Source of the DNA: Pseudomonas libanensis
GTDB lineage: Bacteria; Pseudomonadota; Gammaproteobacteria; Pseudomonadales; Pseudomonadaceae
Assembly: GCF_001439685.1 (NCBI RefSeq)
Contig: NZ_JYLH01000009.1
Span: 124,001-188,000 of the forward strand
Direction of reading: 5' to 3'
Length of the DNA stretch: 64,000 bases
Shown here: one piece after another, positions 1-8,754 of the stretch
Layout of the letters: every line of letters starts with the position of its first letter
How positions within the stretch are numbered: position 1 is the stretch's first letter
Position numbers and translations under genes: made by a program
The notes under the pieces: model-generated
Seen by the model: the letters and a program-made list of their open reading frames with translations, nothing else
The model's database searches: none
Told to the model about the DNA's origin: nothing

Positions 1-1368
1 GTGGATGCTGCCGGGGTTGTCGCCAGGCACCGCCTTGATCAGGCTCGGATCGGCCGGCTTGGTCTTCTCGGCAGGGCGGTTGGTGTAGAAGTCGCGCAGG
101 CCGAAGAACGCCAGGGTTGCGTAGGCCACCACCAGGGTCGCCACTTGCAGGCCGGTGAGGTTGGCGCGGTTGAGTTCCGACAGCGACCACTCGCCAAAGC
201 TGAACATCGCACCGTACATACGCCCGGCAACGTGCAGGTTTTCAGCGCGGAAGATCACCCAGCCCATCACTACCAGCAGGAAGGTGAAGGCCCAGCGCAG
301 CACATTGAAGCTGCGCGGCGCGGTGTTCAGGCCGATGGCTTTTTCAATTGCCAGCCACATGCCATGCCAGGCGCCCCACACGATGTAGGTGATGTTCGCA
401 CCGTGCCACAGGCCACCGAGCAGCATGGTCAGGAACAGGTTGCGGTAGGTGGTCAGCGTGCCTTTGCGGTTGCCGCCCAGAGTGATGTAAAGGTAGTCGC
501 GCAGCCAGGTGGAGAGGCTGATGTGCCAGCGCCGCCAGAACTCGGTGATCGACTGGCTGATGTACGGCTGCTTGAAGTTTTCCATGAAGCGGAAACCCAT
601 CATCAAGCCCAGGCCGATGGCCATGTCGCTGTAGCCGGAGAAGTCGAAGTACAGCTGCGCGGTGTAAGCCAACGCGCCCAGCCAGGCGTCGCCGGTGGTG
701 GGGTTTTGCAGGGCGAAGCAATGGTCGGCCACCACCGCCAGGGTGTCGGCAATAAAGACTTTCTTGATGAAACCCTGCATGAATCGCGTGCAGCCCTCGG
801 AGAACTTGTCGAGGGTGTGGGTGCGGTTGTTGAACTGGTCGGCCAGGTCACGGAAACGCAACACGGGGCCTGCAATCAAGTGCGGGAAGATCGCCACGAA
901 CGCCGCGAAGTCGATCAGGTTGCGGGTCGCCGGGGTATCGCCACGGTACACGTCGATGATGTAGCTGATGGACTCGAAGATGTAGAACGAGATCCCGATC
1001 GGCAACAGCACGTGGGTGAGGATAAACGGCTCCAGACCCGCCGACTTCATCATCACATTGATGCTGTCGACGCCGAAGTTGGCGTACTTGAAGTAGCCGA
1101 GGATGCACAAGTCGACCGCCACCCCGAGCAGCAGCCAGCGCTGCGCCGGCTTGGTGCGCACGCCGGCGGCACCGACCTTGAGGCCGATCCAGTAGTTCCA
1201 CAGCGTGACGGCGGCGAACAGCGCCAGGAAGTCCACCCGCCACCAGGCGTAGAACACGTAGCTGGCAATCAGCAGCAGCAGATTGCGATAGCGTTGCCCG
1301 CTCAAGTAGTACAAGCCGAGAAAGATCGGCAAGAACAGAAACAGGAACACATTGGACGAGAAAACCAT
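1..1368 (-). CDS. algI: AlgI, alginate O-acetyltransferase (MBOAT), 3' end beyond window
   Basis: Inner-membrane MBOAT-family protein that passes acetyl groups to the periplasmic alginate acetylation machinery (AlgJ/AlgX/AlgF). I translated the minus strand from an ATG at 1368; 456 codons stay open to base 1, so the C-terminus is missing (the family is about 485-520 aa). The N-terminus (MVFSSNVFLFLFLPIFLGLY) begins a chain of hydrophobic helices. The MBOAT signature GGLWHGANITYIVWGAWHG is present, with its first His at residue 322, the position of the essential His of P. aeruginosa AlgI. It is the ninth gene of the alginate operon; algJ, algF and algA would be expected beyond the left edge. 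It is separated from algL by about 230 bp holding a REP pair, which is wider than any other gap in the operon. Identity is near certain. Confidence 0.96.
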   Translation of the reverse strand, partial: MVFSSNVFLFLFLPIFLGLYYLSGQRYRNLLLLIASYVFYAWWRVDFLALFAAVTLWNYWIGLKVGAAGVRTKPAQRWLLLGVAVDLCILGYFKYANFGVDSINVMMKSAGLEPFILTHVLLPIGISFYIFESISYIIDVYRGDTPATRNLIDFAAFVAIFPHLIAGPVLRFRDLADQFNNRTHTLDKFSEGCTRFMQGFIKKVFIADTLAVVADHCFALQNPTTGDAWLGALAYTAQLYFDFSGYSDMAIGLGLMMGFRFMENFKQPYISQSITEFWRRWHISLSTWLRDYLYITLGGNRKGTLTTYRNLFLTMLLGGLWHGANITYIVWGAWHGMWLAIEKAIGLNTAPRSFNVLRWAFTFLLVVMGWVIFRAENLHVAGRMYGAMFSFGEWSLSELNRANLTGLQVATLVVAYATLAFFGLRDFYTNRPAEKTKPADPSLIKAVPGDNPGSIH

Positions 1369-1477
1369 CCCGATCTCTCCATGTTTAACCAACAGTCAAG
1401 GGCCAGAGCCCCCCCAAACCCCCCCACGATTTCGGGGGAGGTTGTATTGCAACTTCACTGAAGGAACCGGGTTAACG

Positions 1478-1565
1478 GTGGGAGCTGGCTTGCCTGCGAT
1501 GGCGGTGTATCAGTCGACATCAATGTTGAATGTCAGGCCCCTATCGCAGGCAAGCCAGCTCCCAC
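1478..1565. repeat. REP pair (inverted REP doublet) between algL and algI
   Basis: Two inverted arms, GTGGGAGCTGGCTTGCCTGCGAT at 1478-1500 and its reverse complement ending at 1565, flank about 40 bp. This is the classical pseudomonad REP doublet and would form a strong hairpin in the alginate mRNA between algL and algI. It could act as a partial terminator or RNA stabiliser. Similar doublets lie at 8625, 13621 and 18666. Confidence 0.93.
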
Positions 1566-1595
1566 AGTTGGACCGAGTCCAACCGGAGCTATGTA

Positions 1596-2705
1596 TCAGC
1601 TGCCTTTGTTGCCTTTTTCGTGCGCCGGGTCATAGACCTTGGTCAGGTCGCCACCCAGGCGGAACGTCTTGAACGGCTGCATCTCATGCTTGCGCTCGAT
1701 CACATCCGGCGCGCAGGTGTAGAGCGTGCAGAAGGGCTCAAGCCAGGCAAATTTCATGTCTTCCTTGAGGTCCTTCATGTCCTGCTCCTTGCCGTTCTTC
1801 TGCTCGAAGATCTCCGGGTCTTTCACCCCGGCCAGCACCTTGTCGCCCAGGCGCTTGAGCGCGCTGTTGTTTTCCTGGCGCAGGTCCACGCCATTGACCA
1901 GCGCAAAACTGGCGATCATCGACAGCGGCGGCAGGGCGTAGTTGTGATACGACAGGGCGCGCTGTTGGCGCTTCAACTCGTTCGGCAAAAAGCCTTGGTC
2001 ATCGACCTGGTTGGCGCCAACCTTGTATTCCTTCACCGCCCAATCAAACAGGTCGCGGCGGTTGGTGGCGATGGACGTCGCCATCACCGACCAGGCGGCC
2101 CAATAGGAGTGGTTGTTGGTTTTTTCCAGCGGCAGGTTGTCCCAGTCGCTCACCACCTGGTCGGCCAGCTTGTTGAACCAGGCTTCGATTTGCTGGGCTT
2201 CCTGCGGGTGCTTGGCCAGCGGTTGCGATTCGGAGAACTTCAGACGTACATAGGCCGAGGCCATGCTGCCCAATGCCCATTTGCGCATGGACTTGCCGGT
2301 GTGGTTGAAGTCCTTGGACATCAACGCATCCGCCTTGGCCCACGACACCAGCCAGTTCAGCGTGCATTCGAGCTGTTGGGGGCGGCCGTCACGCATGAAC
2401 TGCATCACCCGCTTGCTGGTGTCTTTTTCCAGCTTGGTAATGTCGGCGGTGCTGTCGCGAAAGGCCTTTTCGGATTGCACATTCAGCGTGGAACGCGCCT
2501 TGTCCGAACCTTCGTACTTGCTGCGAAATTGCAGCGAGCCGGTGTACGGCGCGGGCATGGCGTCGCAATCATTCTTGAAGTCGCCGGTCTTGAACGCTTC
2601 GATCGGTGCGAAATAGCCCTGGGGCGGACGCAGTGGCGCGGCGGCGTTGGCGGCCCCGGCGAAGATCGCCAGGCCCAGCAACGATGGAATCAGTAACTTC
2701 TGCAT
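1596..2705 (-). CDS. algL: AlgL, periplasmic poly(beta-D-mannuronate) lyase
   Basis: Alginate lyase that clears misdirected alginate from the periplasm and forms part of the export complex. The 369 aa start at ATG 2705, chosen because a GAGG lies 6 nt upstream; an ATG at 2717 overlaps the algX stop as ATGA and is a possible alternative. The N-terminus MQKLLIPSLLGLAIFAGAANA is a Sec signal peptide. The mature part shows the PL5 lyase core: FRSKYEGSDKARSTLN, HTGKSMRKWALGS and the catalytic NNHSYWAAW segment, then LPNELKRQQRALSYHNYALPP. Length and motifs match P. aeruginosa AlgL (367 aa). Co-transcribed with algX upstream. Confidence 0.97.
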   Translation of the reverse strand: MQKLLIPSLLGLAIFAGAANAAAPLRPPQGYFAPIEAFKTGDFKNDCDAMPAPYTGSLQFRSKYEGSDKARSTLNVQSEKAFRDSTADITKLEKDTSKRVMQFMRDGRPQQLECTLNWLVSWAKADALMSKDFNHTGKSMRKWALGSMASAYVRLKFSESQPLAKHPQEAQQIEAWFNKLADQVVSDWDNLPLEKTNNHSYWAAWSVMATSIATNRRDLFDWAVKEYKVGANQVDDQGFLPNELKRQQRALSYHNYALPPLSMIASFALVNGVDLRQENNSALKRLGDKVLAGVKDPEIFEQKNGKEQDMKDLKEDMKFAWLEPFCTLYTCAPDVIERKHEMQPFKTFRLGGDLTKVYDPAHEKGNKGS

Positions 2706-2713
2706 AAGTAACC

Positions 2714-4162
2714 TCATTGCCCAGCTGCGGCGGTTTGTTGGCCGCCGGCCGGGAATACGTTGCGTGTGCAAATTTTCGCTTCGACCTTCTGCGCGGCAGC
2801 ACCCTTTTCCGGGCCCTGCACTTCCACGGCCAGCAAGTTCTGCGAGGCCCAGTCTTCATCGGTGCGCAGTTCAAAGGCGAAACGCCCGTCTGTATCGGAT
2901 GTCTCGGGTTTCTCGATCTTGATGTCCTCGTGGCGACCGTTCATGTACCAGAGGGTGGCTTGCAAGGTTTTCACCGACGGATCGGCGAAGCGGATATCGA
3001 CCTGGTGGTTGGCGTTGCGCAGGTCCTTGTTGGCACTGTTGACCATCAGCTCGTTCTTGCCGGGCTTGAGGGTGGTGCTGGCAGACATCTGCGCAGTCTT
3101 GCCTTCGCAGCCGTTGTCCAGCAGCGCCATCATCTGGCGGTAGATGGTTTCCTGGTCGAGGCGGTACAGCGGCGAGAATTCCCAGATCAGGATCTTCGGC
3201 GGAGTTTTCTGGAATTCGTCGCTGCCCAGGTACTGGATCATCGACCCTTCCAGGCCACCGCCGGGGAAGGCGACGTTAAGGATGTCGGCGCCGATTTCCT
3301 CTTGGAGGAAGCCGGCGAAGTTGTAGTTCTTGCCGCTGTGGCTGGTGCCCACCAGGGTGATCTGCGGGTTGCCCGAATCGCTGAACAGGTCGCCGTCACC
3401 GGCTTCGCCCTTGGGCTCGGTGGTGAACTGGTCCATGTACTGGATCGCATAGCTGGTGCCGCACAGTTGCCCGGCCATGTTGTGCAGGGTGCCGGTCTTG
3501 CCCATGCGGCCCGAGCGTTTGGTCTCGAATTCGCGCTTGGGAATCTCGGCGTACTCAGGCATCTGCTTGACCTTGGCCGCGACGATTTTCGCCGTGCGCT
3601 GGGCGCCGTACGGGGTCCAGTGCTGGTCGCCGCGGAAGTAGAAATCGTGCGCCGGCAATTCGTCCGGCAATTGCTCGTTGGTCAGTGGCGACAGGTCCGG
3701 TACCACGTAGCCCATCTTGGCGAAACGGCCAAGCATGGTCTTGTAGTTGGTCAGGGCCTTGTCGAAGTCGAACTTGGCTTTTTCTTCAGGGTTGAGCTTG
3801 TTGCGGTTCACCAGGCCACGGGTCGGCTGGTAGACCACCACCAGTTCCACGCCCTTGGCCTTGAACGCATCGTGCAACTGCTGCATGCGTTTGTAGCCTG
3901 CCGGTGTGGTGTCGAATTCGGTGCGCAGGTCTTCCTGGGTACGGAACAGCCAGTCGCCCTGGGCTTGGACCAGGGTGGTGAAGTTCTGCTGGTAGCGCGT
4001 GGTGTAGTTCTTCGCATCATGGGCGGCCGGGCACAGGCTGCAGCATGGCTCGGCGGTGAAGGTCGGCGCCTTGGCTTCGTCGGCGCGCACGCCCTGGCTG
4101 GCCGCGAGCAGGCCGAGGGTCAGACCCGAGAGGCGCAGCAGTTTGATCATGTGTGGGTGCAT
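2714..4162 (-). CDS. algX: AlgX, periplasmic alginate O-acetyltransferase
   Basis: Terminal acetyltransferase of the alginate complex, with an SGNH-like catalytic domain followed by a carbohydrate-binding module. From ATG 4162 (GAGG 9 nt upstream; an ATG at 4171 abuts that Shine-Dalgarno and is unlikely) the product is 482 aa. A signal peptide ends near GVRADEA. The catalytic triad is visible as D179 and H181 in GDQHWTPYG and S274 in GTSHSG; the 95-residue spacing from Asp to Ser equals that of P. aeruginosa AlgX (D174/H176/S269). Cysteines CCSLC near the mature N-terminus fit the family's disulphides. The stop is 12 nt upstream of the preferred algL start. Confidence 0.97.
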   Translation of the reverse strand: MHPHMIKLLRLSGLTLGLLAASQGVRADEAKAPTFTAEPCCSLCPAAHDAKNYTTRYQQNFTTLVQAQGDWLFRTQEDLRTEFDTTPAGYKRMQQLHDAFKAKGVELVVVYQPTRGLVNRNKLNPEEKAKFDFDKALTNYKTMLGRFAKMGYVVPDLSPLTNEQLPDELPAHDFYFRGDQHWTPYGAQRTAKIVAAKVKQMPEYAEIPKREFETKRSGRMGKTGTLHNMAGQLCGTSYAIQYMDQFTTEPKGEAGDGDLFSDSGNPQITLVGTSHSGKNYNFAGFLQEEIGADILNVAFPGGGLEGSMIQYLGSDEFQKTPPKILIWEFSPLYRLDQETIYRQMMALLDNGCEGKTAQMSASTTLKPGKNELMVNSANKDLRNANHQVDIRFADPSVKTLQATLWYMNGRHEDIKIEKPETSDTDGRFAFELRTDEDWASQNLLAVEVQGPEKGAAAQKVEAKICTRNVFPAGGQQTAAAGQ

Positions 4163-4173
4163 AAGGGTCATCC

Positions 4174-5727
4174 TCAGTCCTGCATTTCGGTCTGGCGTTC
4201 GACAGGGTCGATCAGCACGGCTTTCTGCTGGCGCACCAGCAAGTCGAGAATTTCTTCCTGGCGCTCGCCAAGAATGCCGTTGAAGCTGATGCCGCTGGAT
4301 TTGGTCGGCGCCAGCATCGACACGCGGTACAGCTCGACACTCAACGGCGAATCGATGGACAACGGCCCGCTGCCGTTGCCCGCCAGTTCACCACCCACCA
4401 CGATCAGCGAGACCTTGGCGTCGAATGGGTCGAGGGCGATGTCGCGGTCGGTGTCGGTCAAGTCCTTGATGTGGCCGTAGAGCCCCGTCAGGCCGTTGGC
4501 CATCGAGGTGTTTTCGTAGAGCTTGATGTTCACGCTGTTACGCACACGAATGCCGTGGCGACGATTGGCGATGACCTTGTTGCCCCACAGCAGGTTGTCG
4601 CCGCTCTCATAGAGGGTGATGCCGTCGGTGTGGTTGCGGTAGATCTCGTTGTCGGCGATCAGGTTGTTCACGCTGTTACGGTCGATCACCAGGCCCGAGA
4701 GCTTGTTGTCGTAGCTGCGGTTGTTGAAGATGAAGCTGTCGTTCACTTCCCGGGAAATGATGATGCCGTGCTTCTTCTTGGTGCCGTACACGGTGTTGTC
4801 GGCGATGATCAGGCCGTGGGACCGGTCATGGGGGTCAATGCCGTAGACGATGTTGTCTTTGTAGGTATTGCCTTTGATCACAAAGCCCGTGGTCTCGTAG
4901 CAGTAGAAGCCGTACCACATGTCCGAGAACTCGGAATCGATGATCCAGCCGGTCGGCTCAGGACGCTTGAGCACCTTGGCCATGTTCGGCGTGTACTGGG
5001 AAATACTCACCCCGTAGGACTTACTGTTGGCGTAGCCGAAGCTGGCCATCTTGGTCTTGGAGATATAGGTCTCGGTGCCGCCCCAGGCCAGCAGGAACGG
5101 GCGGAATTCCTTGGCCGACTTGAACAGCGCCGGGCCGTTGGCTTTTTCATCCCAACCGGTGACCTTGGTCTCGCGCACAAACAGCTGGCCGTCGTTGATC
5201 AAAAACGCGCCGGCTTGTTGGGACAGGCGCAATTCCTGGGTGTTCTTGTCGATATCGAGGATGCCCTTGCGCCCGACCACGATCGGCAGCTTGGCCAAAA
5301 ACACACCTGGCGACGTTTCGCTGAAGTACTGCTTGGGCACCTTGCCCAGCAGGTCCTTGAGGTTCATGTAGCCATCATCGACAAAGATCGCCTGGGGAAT
5401 GCCGTGCTGGCGCACCACCCATTCGGCCATCTTGTTATCGCCACCGATAAAGTCCTTGAGCGCGTCTTCCTGCATCATGCGGCGCACACTGATCTTGCCC
5501 GGCTTGGTCTTGACGATCTTCTTTTCCATCGCTGCGGCGGTGTAGCCCGACAGGTCCGGCAGGGCAGGCTTGGCCATTTCCAGCGGCGCGGTGGGCGGGC
5601 TGGAAATGGTGTAGGTCTTGGCCTGTTGCAGTTCCTTGGCGATGATCGGCGCCTTGGCCGTCGTATCGGCAAACGCTGTGGCGCTGGCCAACAGCATTGC
5701 CGCGACGAGTAGGCTTTGAGCATTCAT
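4174..5727 (-). CDS. algG: AlgG, mannuronan C5-epimerase
   Basis: Periplasmic epimerase converting D-mannuronate to L-guluronate in the polymer. The start at 5727 (MNAQSLLVAAMLLASATAFA, a signal peptide) has GGGAG 8 nt upstream; an in-frame ATG at 5742 overlaps the algE stop. The 517 aa protein shows the right-handed parallel beta-helix repeats (NNRSYDNKLSGLVIDRN, NEIYRNHTDGITLYESGDN, RRHGIRVRNSVNIKLYEN) and the catalytic DPHDRSHG motif. Its stop is 11 nt before the preferred algX start, so translation is likely coupled. Confidence 0.97.
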   Translation of the reverse strand: MNAQSLLVAAMLLASATAFADTTAKAPIIAKELQQAKTYTISSPPTAPLEMAKPALPDLSGYTAAAMEKKIVKTKPGKISVRRMMQEDALKDFIGGDNKMAEWVVRQHGIPQAIFVDDGYMNLKDLLGKVPKQYFSETSPGVFLAKLPIVVGRKGILDIDKNTQELRLSQQAGAFLINDGQLFVRETKVTGWDEKANGPALFKSAKEFRPFLLAWGGTETYISKTKMASFGYANSKSYGVSISQYTPNMAKVLKRPEPTGWIIDSEFSDMWYGFYCYETTGFVIKGNTYKDNIVYGIDPHDRSHGLIIADNTVYGTKKKHGIIISREVNDSFIFNNRSYDNKLSGLVIDRNSVNNLIADNEIYRNHTDGITLYESGDNLLWGNKVIANRRHGIRVRNSVNIKLYENTSMANGLTGLYGHIKDLTDTDRDIALDPFDAKVSLIVVGGELAGNGSGPLSIDSPLSVELYRVSMLAPTKSSGISFNGILGERQEEILDLLVRQQKAVLIDPVERQTEMQD

Positions 5728-5741
5728 GGCGCAGGCTCCCA

Positions 5742-7229
5742 TCAGAATTTCCAGACCACGTCGACGAACGCGCGGTGCATGTAGGAGTCGACCTGGCTGC
5801 CATAGGCGTCACCTGGCTTGAACACACCGGCACGCAAGCGCACCAGGGCCGACGGCTCGTCGATCGACTGGCTCAGCGCGGCGGGCAGCAAGCCTTTCTT
5901 GAAGTACTTGGTGACCACCAGGTCCATCTCCTGGCCGAGGTCTTTCTTGCCGTCTTCAAGGGGCAGGGAGGTGCTGGAGAGGATCGCGCCGGTGACGTCA
6001 TCGGTGTTGTTCTGCACTGCATCGATACCGTTGCTGCCCACCGGCTTGTTGCCGTCCACGCGCCAGAACTTGTGGTACACCAGGCTGGCGTCGTAGTCCT
6101 CGCGCAACTGCCACGAACCGAACAGGCTCATGGACTGCATGTTGTTCATCTCGCCGCGATACGCTTCGCCGAAGCGGTGTACGCGGGATTGGGTACCGGT
6201 CCAGTTCGAACGGTTGCTTTGCAGGCCGTTCTGCTCGTACTCGGCACTGGCGCGGGAGTAGGCCGCGCCCACTTGCCATTGCGGGTCCAGACGCAGGCGC
6301 ACGCCGAGGTCGGTGGCCCAGCCACTCACGTTATCGCTGCGCTTGGCATTGGTCGGGCGAGTGCCGTCGGCATTCAAGGCATTCACGGTGTCGCGGTCGC
6401 CGCGCATGCCGGTGATGCTGGCCCAGTAGTTGACGGTATTGGTGTTGCGCCAGTTATAGGCGTCGCTGTTGGCTTCGATGCCGAGCCAGGTCAGGTCGCC
6501 ATTCTCGCGCTTGTCCAATGGGTCGTTGGCGACACCCGGTTCGGCGTAGTCGAGCTTGCCGTCGTCATGGGTGTGGTGACCGCGCAGGCCGATCCACTGG
6601 CCCGGCGTCCACTGGTAGGCGGCGTCGGCGTAGAAGTGCTGGCGGTCCTTGTCGACCGGCGACAGTTCCTTGAGGTCGGTGCGGTATTCGCTGAAACGCT
6701 CGGCGGCGCCGACATTGGCCTTGAGCAAGGTGGTGTCGAAGGTCCAGTTCAGCGCTTCGATGTTGGTGTCGCGCCATTGGCCGTCGTCATTGCGCAGGCG
6801 CTGGCGACCGAACTTGAGGATCTCGCCGGGGTAGGGCGTGAAGCCGCTGTAGCCGACCCAGAACTCGCGCAGGGCCAGGTAGTTTTTCTTGGCCTTGCGG
6901 TCGTCGTTGCTCGATTGTTCGGTGGTGTCATCGGCCGACTGTTGCAGGGTGTCGGTCTCGATGATGTCGCTGGACACGACCGCCTGGCCCATGGCGTAGG
7001 CACTCCACGCGCCGCTTTCGCCGTAGATCCACGGGCGCAGGTCGAGGCCGATACCGTTGACGTCGCCGCCTTTCTGGGTGCCCAGGTCGCGATCATCTTC
7101 GGACTGTGCGGTGGCTTTGACCTCCAGGCCGAAGTTCTTGGCTTCGGTCAGCGCGGCCAGGGTCGGGCACGACCACAGCAGGGCGAAGGTCAGGCCGATG
7201 CCGGCCTTGACGAATGGGTTGAGCTTCAT
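5742..7229 (-). CDS. algE: AlgE, outer-membrane alginate export porin
   Basis: Eighteen-strand beta-barrel that exports the anionic polymer. The 495 aa product begins MKLNPFVKAGIGLTFALLWS, a signal peptide cleaved near TLAAL, and continues into alternating aromatic/polar strands ending in VDVVWKF with the C-terminal Phe needed by BAM. Its ATG overlaps the algK stop by 4 nt (ATGA, 7226-7229), so coupling with its partner AlgK is likely. Length agrees with the family (about 490 aa). Confidence 0.96.
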   Translation of the reverse strand: MKLNPFVKAGIGLTFALLWSCPTLAALTEAKNFGLEVKATAQSEDDRDLGTQKGGDVNGIGLDLRPWIYGESGAWSAYAMGQAVVSSDIIETDTLQQSADDTTEQSSNDDRKAKKNYLALREFWVGYSGFTPYPGEILKFGRQRLRNDDGQWRDTNIEALNWTFDTTLLKANVGAAERFSEYRTDLKELSPVDKDRQHFYADAAYQWTPGQWIGLRGHHTHDDGKLDYAEPGVANDPLDKRENGDLTWLGIEANSDAYNWRNTNTVNYWASITGMRGDRDTVNALNADGTRPTNAKRSDNVSGWATDLGVRLRLDPQWQVGAAYSRASAEYEQNGLQSNRSNWTGTQSRVHRFGEAYRGEMNNMQSMSLFGSWQLREDYDASLVYHKFWRVDGNKPVGSNGIDAVQNNTDDVTGAILSSTSLPLEDGKKDLGQEMDLVVTKYFKKGLLPAALSQSIDEPSALVRLRAGVFKPGDAYGSQVDSYMHRAFVDVVWKF

Positions 7230-8746
7230 AGGGATTCCTCGCCGTCTTCTTCTTGCAGGGCGTGCAGTTGCAGCGTGCTCTGGGCCAGGGTGCCGCGGGC
7301 GGCCAGTTCCTGTTGCACCAGACGTTGGCCTTCGGCGCGTTGCGCAGGGGTCAATGGCGCCTCGAGCTGGGTAGCCAGGTCATTGGCCTCTGGCGTGTCC
7401 TGGGCCTTGGCCAGTTGGCTGAAGACATAGGCGTTCAATGGGTCGGGCTTGGTGCCCTTGCCTTGGGAAAACAGCTGGGCGATGGCGAAGTCAGCGCTGT
7501 TCTGGCCGTTGCGCGCAGCGGTCAGCAGGTGGTCCAGGGCTTTTTGCGGGTAAACCTTGCCGAGGTAGCCACGGCGGTAGATCTGGCCGAGGTAGTAATC
7601 GGCGGCCACTTCACGGCCCACGGCTTTTTCGAAGTGGGCTTCGGCGGCCTTGGCGTCGGCTGGCACCCACTTGCCTTCGTAGTAGAGCTTGCCCAGCAGC
7701 AATTCGGCGCGTGGCTGATCGGCGGCGCGGCCGTTGTCCAGGTACTTCATCATCTGGTCGACGTCGCCCATTTCGGGGAAGTCGTAGAGCAGTTGCGCCA
7801 GGCTGACCCAGGACGCCGGGTAGGCAGGGGCGATTTTTTCAAGCAAAGCCTGGGCGGTTTTTTCGTCCGGGGTGCCGAGGGTGGCATCGCCAAGTACGCG
7901 GGCGACGCTGTCGACGCGCTGGGCGGTGACGCTGCCACGGCTGTAACCGGCTTCCATTTGCTTGAGCAGTTCGGCCTGTTGTTCCGGCTGCTGTTTTTTC
8001 TGATAGACCGTGGCCAGCTCGACGTAGCAGATATCGGTGGTGTTCAGCGCGGCTTTGCAGATGCGCTCTACATCATCCAGATGCTGATCGTAAGTGTCCT
8101 GGGTGCGATACAGCAGCACCTGGGCCAGGCCGGCTTCCGGGTAACCGGCCGCTTGCCATTTGCTGATCTGCTGCTGGGCATTCACGTCAGGGAAGCTGTG
8201 CGGGTATTGCAGGTACAGCATCGCCAGCGGGATCAGGGTGTTGCCTTCGCCATTGGCAAAGGCTTTTTTCAGCAGGGTTTCGGCTTCATGGTGTTCAGCT
8301 TCGGTGGCGCCAGGCTTGGCCACCAGCAGGCGACCCAGGCGTGCCTGGGCGCGGGGCGAAGTGTCCGCCGCCGCACGGTAAGTGGCTTCGGCCTGTTTGA
8401 TCTGCGCCGGATCGCGGGTGCCTACCTGGATATCGGCCAGGCCCACCTGGGCCTCGCTGTAGCCCAGGTCTGCCAGTTGCTGGTAATTCTGCTGCGCGGT
8501 GACGGTATCGCCACGCTTGAGGGCTTCGTTGGCCAGGCGCTGGTCGGGCAGGCCTGCGCAACCGGCCAGGCTCACGGCCAGTGCCAGCGCGCAGTACGCA
8601 GAGGCCAAGTGAAATCTGCTCTGTGTGGGAGCTGGCTTGCCTGCGATGGCATCGCTGCGGTGCAACTGATGCGCCGAGTCGCCTGCATCGCGGGCAAGCC
8701 CGGCTCCCACATGGGTCAACGGTGTATTTGGAAGAGTCACAGGCAT
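7226..8746 (-). CDS. algK: AlgK, outer-membrane lipoprotein TPR scaffold, with REP-encoded N-terminal extension
   Basis: Lipoprotein scaffold with TPR/Sel1-like repeats that localises AlgE and links the periplasmic complex. The body from AGLPDQRLANEALKRGD onward matches AlgK along its whole length, including the Sel1-like YYLGQIYRRGYLGKVYPQKA. The lipobox is SLAGC, but its Cys is residue 63 from the first ATG (8746). Residues 13 to 41 (VGAGLARDAG...AIAGKPAPT) are the translation of a REP doublet. No ATG occurs between the REP and the lipobox; a GTG at 8740 is better spaced from GAGG than the ATG and is an alternative start. The signal peptide is therefore abnormally long, or initiation uses a rare TTG at codon 47. 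Function is likely kept but unproven. Confidence 0.93.
   Translation of the reverse strand: MPVTLPNTPLTHVGAGLARDAGDSAHQLHRSDAIAGKPAPTQSRFHLASAYCALALAVSLAGCAGLPDQRLANEALKRGDTVTAQQNYQQLADLGYSEAQVGLADIQVGTRDPAQIKQAEATYRAAADTSPRAQARLGRLLVAKPGATEAEHHEAETLLKKAFANGEGNTLIPLAMLYLQYPHSFPDVNAQQQISKWQAAGYPEAGLAQVLLYRTQDTYDQHLDDVERICKAALNTTDICYVELATVYQKKQQPEQQAELLKQMEAGYSRGSVTAQRVDSVARVLGDATLGTPDEKTAQALLEKIAPAYPASWVSLAQLLYDFPEMGDVDQMMKYLDNGRAADQPRAELLLGKLYYEGKWVPADAKAAEAHFEKAVGREVAADYYLGQIYRRGYLGKVYPQKALDHLLTAARNGQNSADFAIAQLFSQGKGTKPDPLNAYVFSQLAKAQDTPEANDLATQLEAPLTPAQRAEGQRLVQQELAARGTLAQSTLQLHALQEEDGEESL
8625..8710. repeat. REP pair inside the 5' coding end of algK
   Basis: The arms GTGGGAGCTGGCTTGCCTGC (from 8625) and GCGGGCAAGCCCGGCTCCCAC (ending 8710) are inverted and about 40 bp apart. 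The right arm is the CCGGG sub-variant, like the doublet at 18666. The element is in frame with algK and interrupts the region expected to encode the n-region of its signal peptide. Confidence 0.93.
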
Positions 8747-8754
8747 GTCCTCGC

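Noticed and set aside
1..1461. 486-aa open frame on the plus strand across the algI region
   Set aside because: It is antisense to algI, has no recognisable domain, and the minus strand carries a clear MBOAT protein with the catalytic His.
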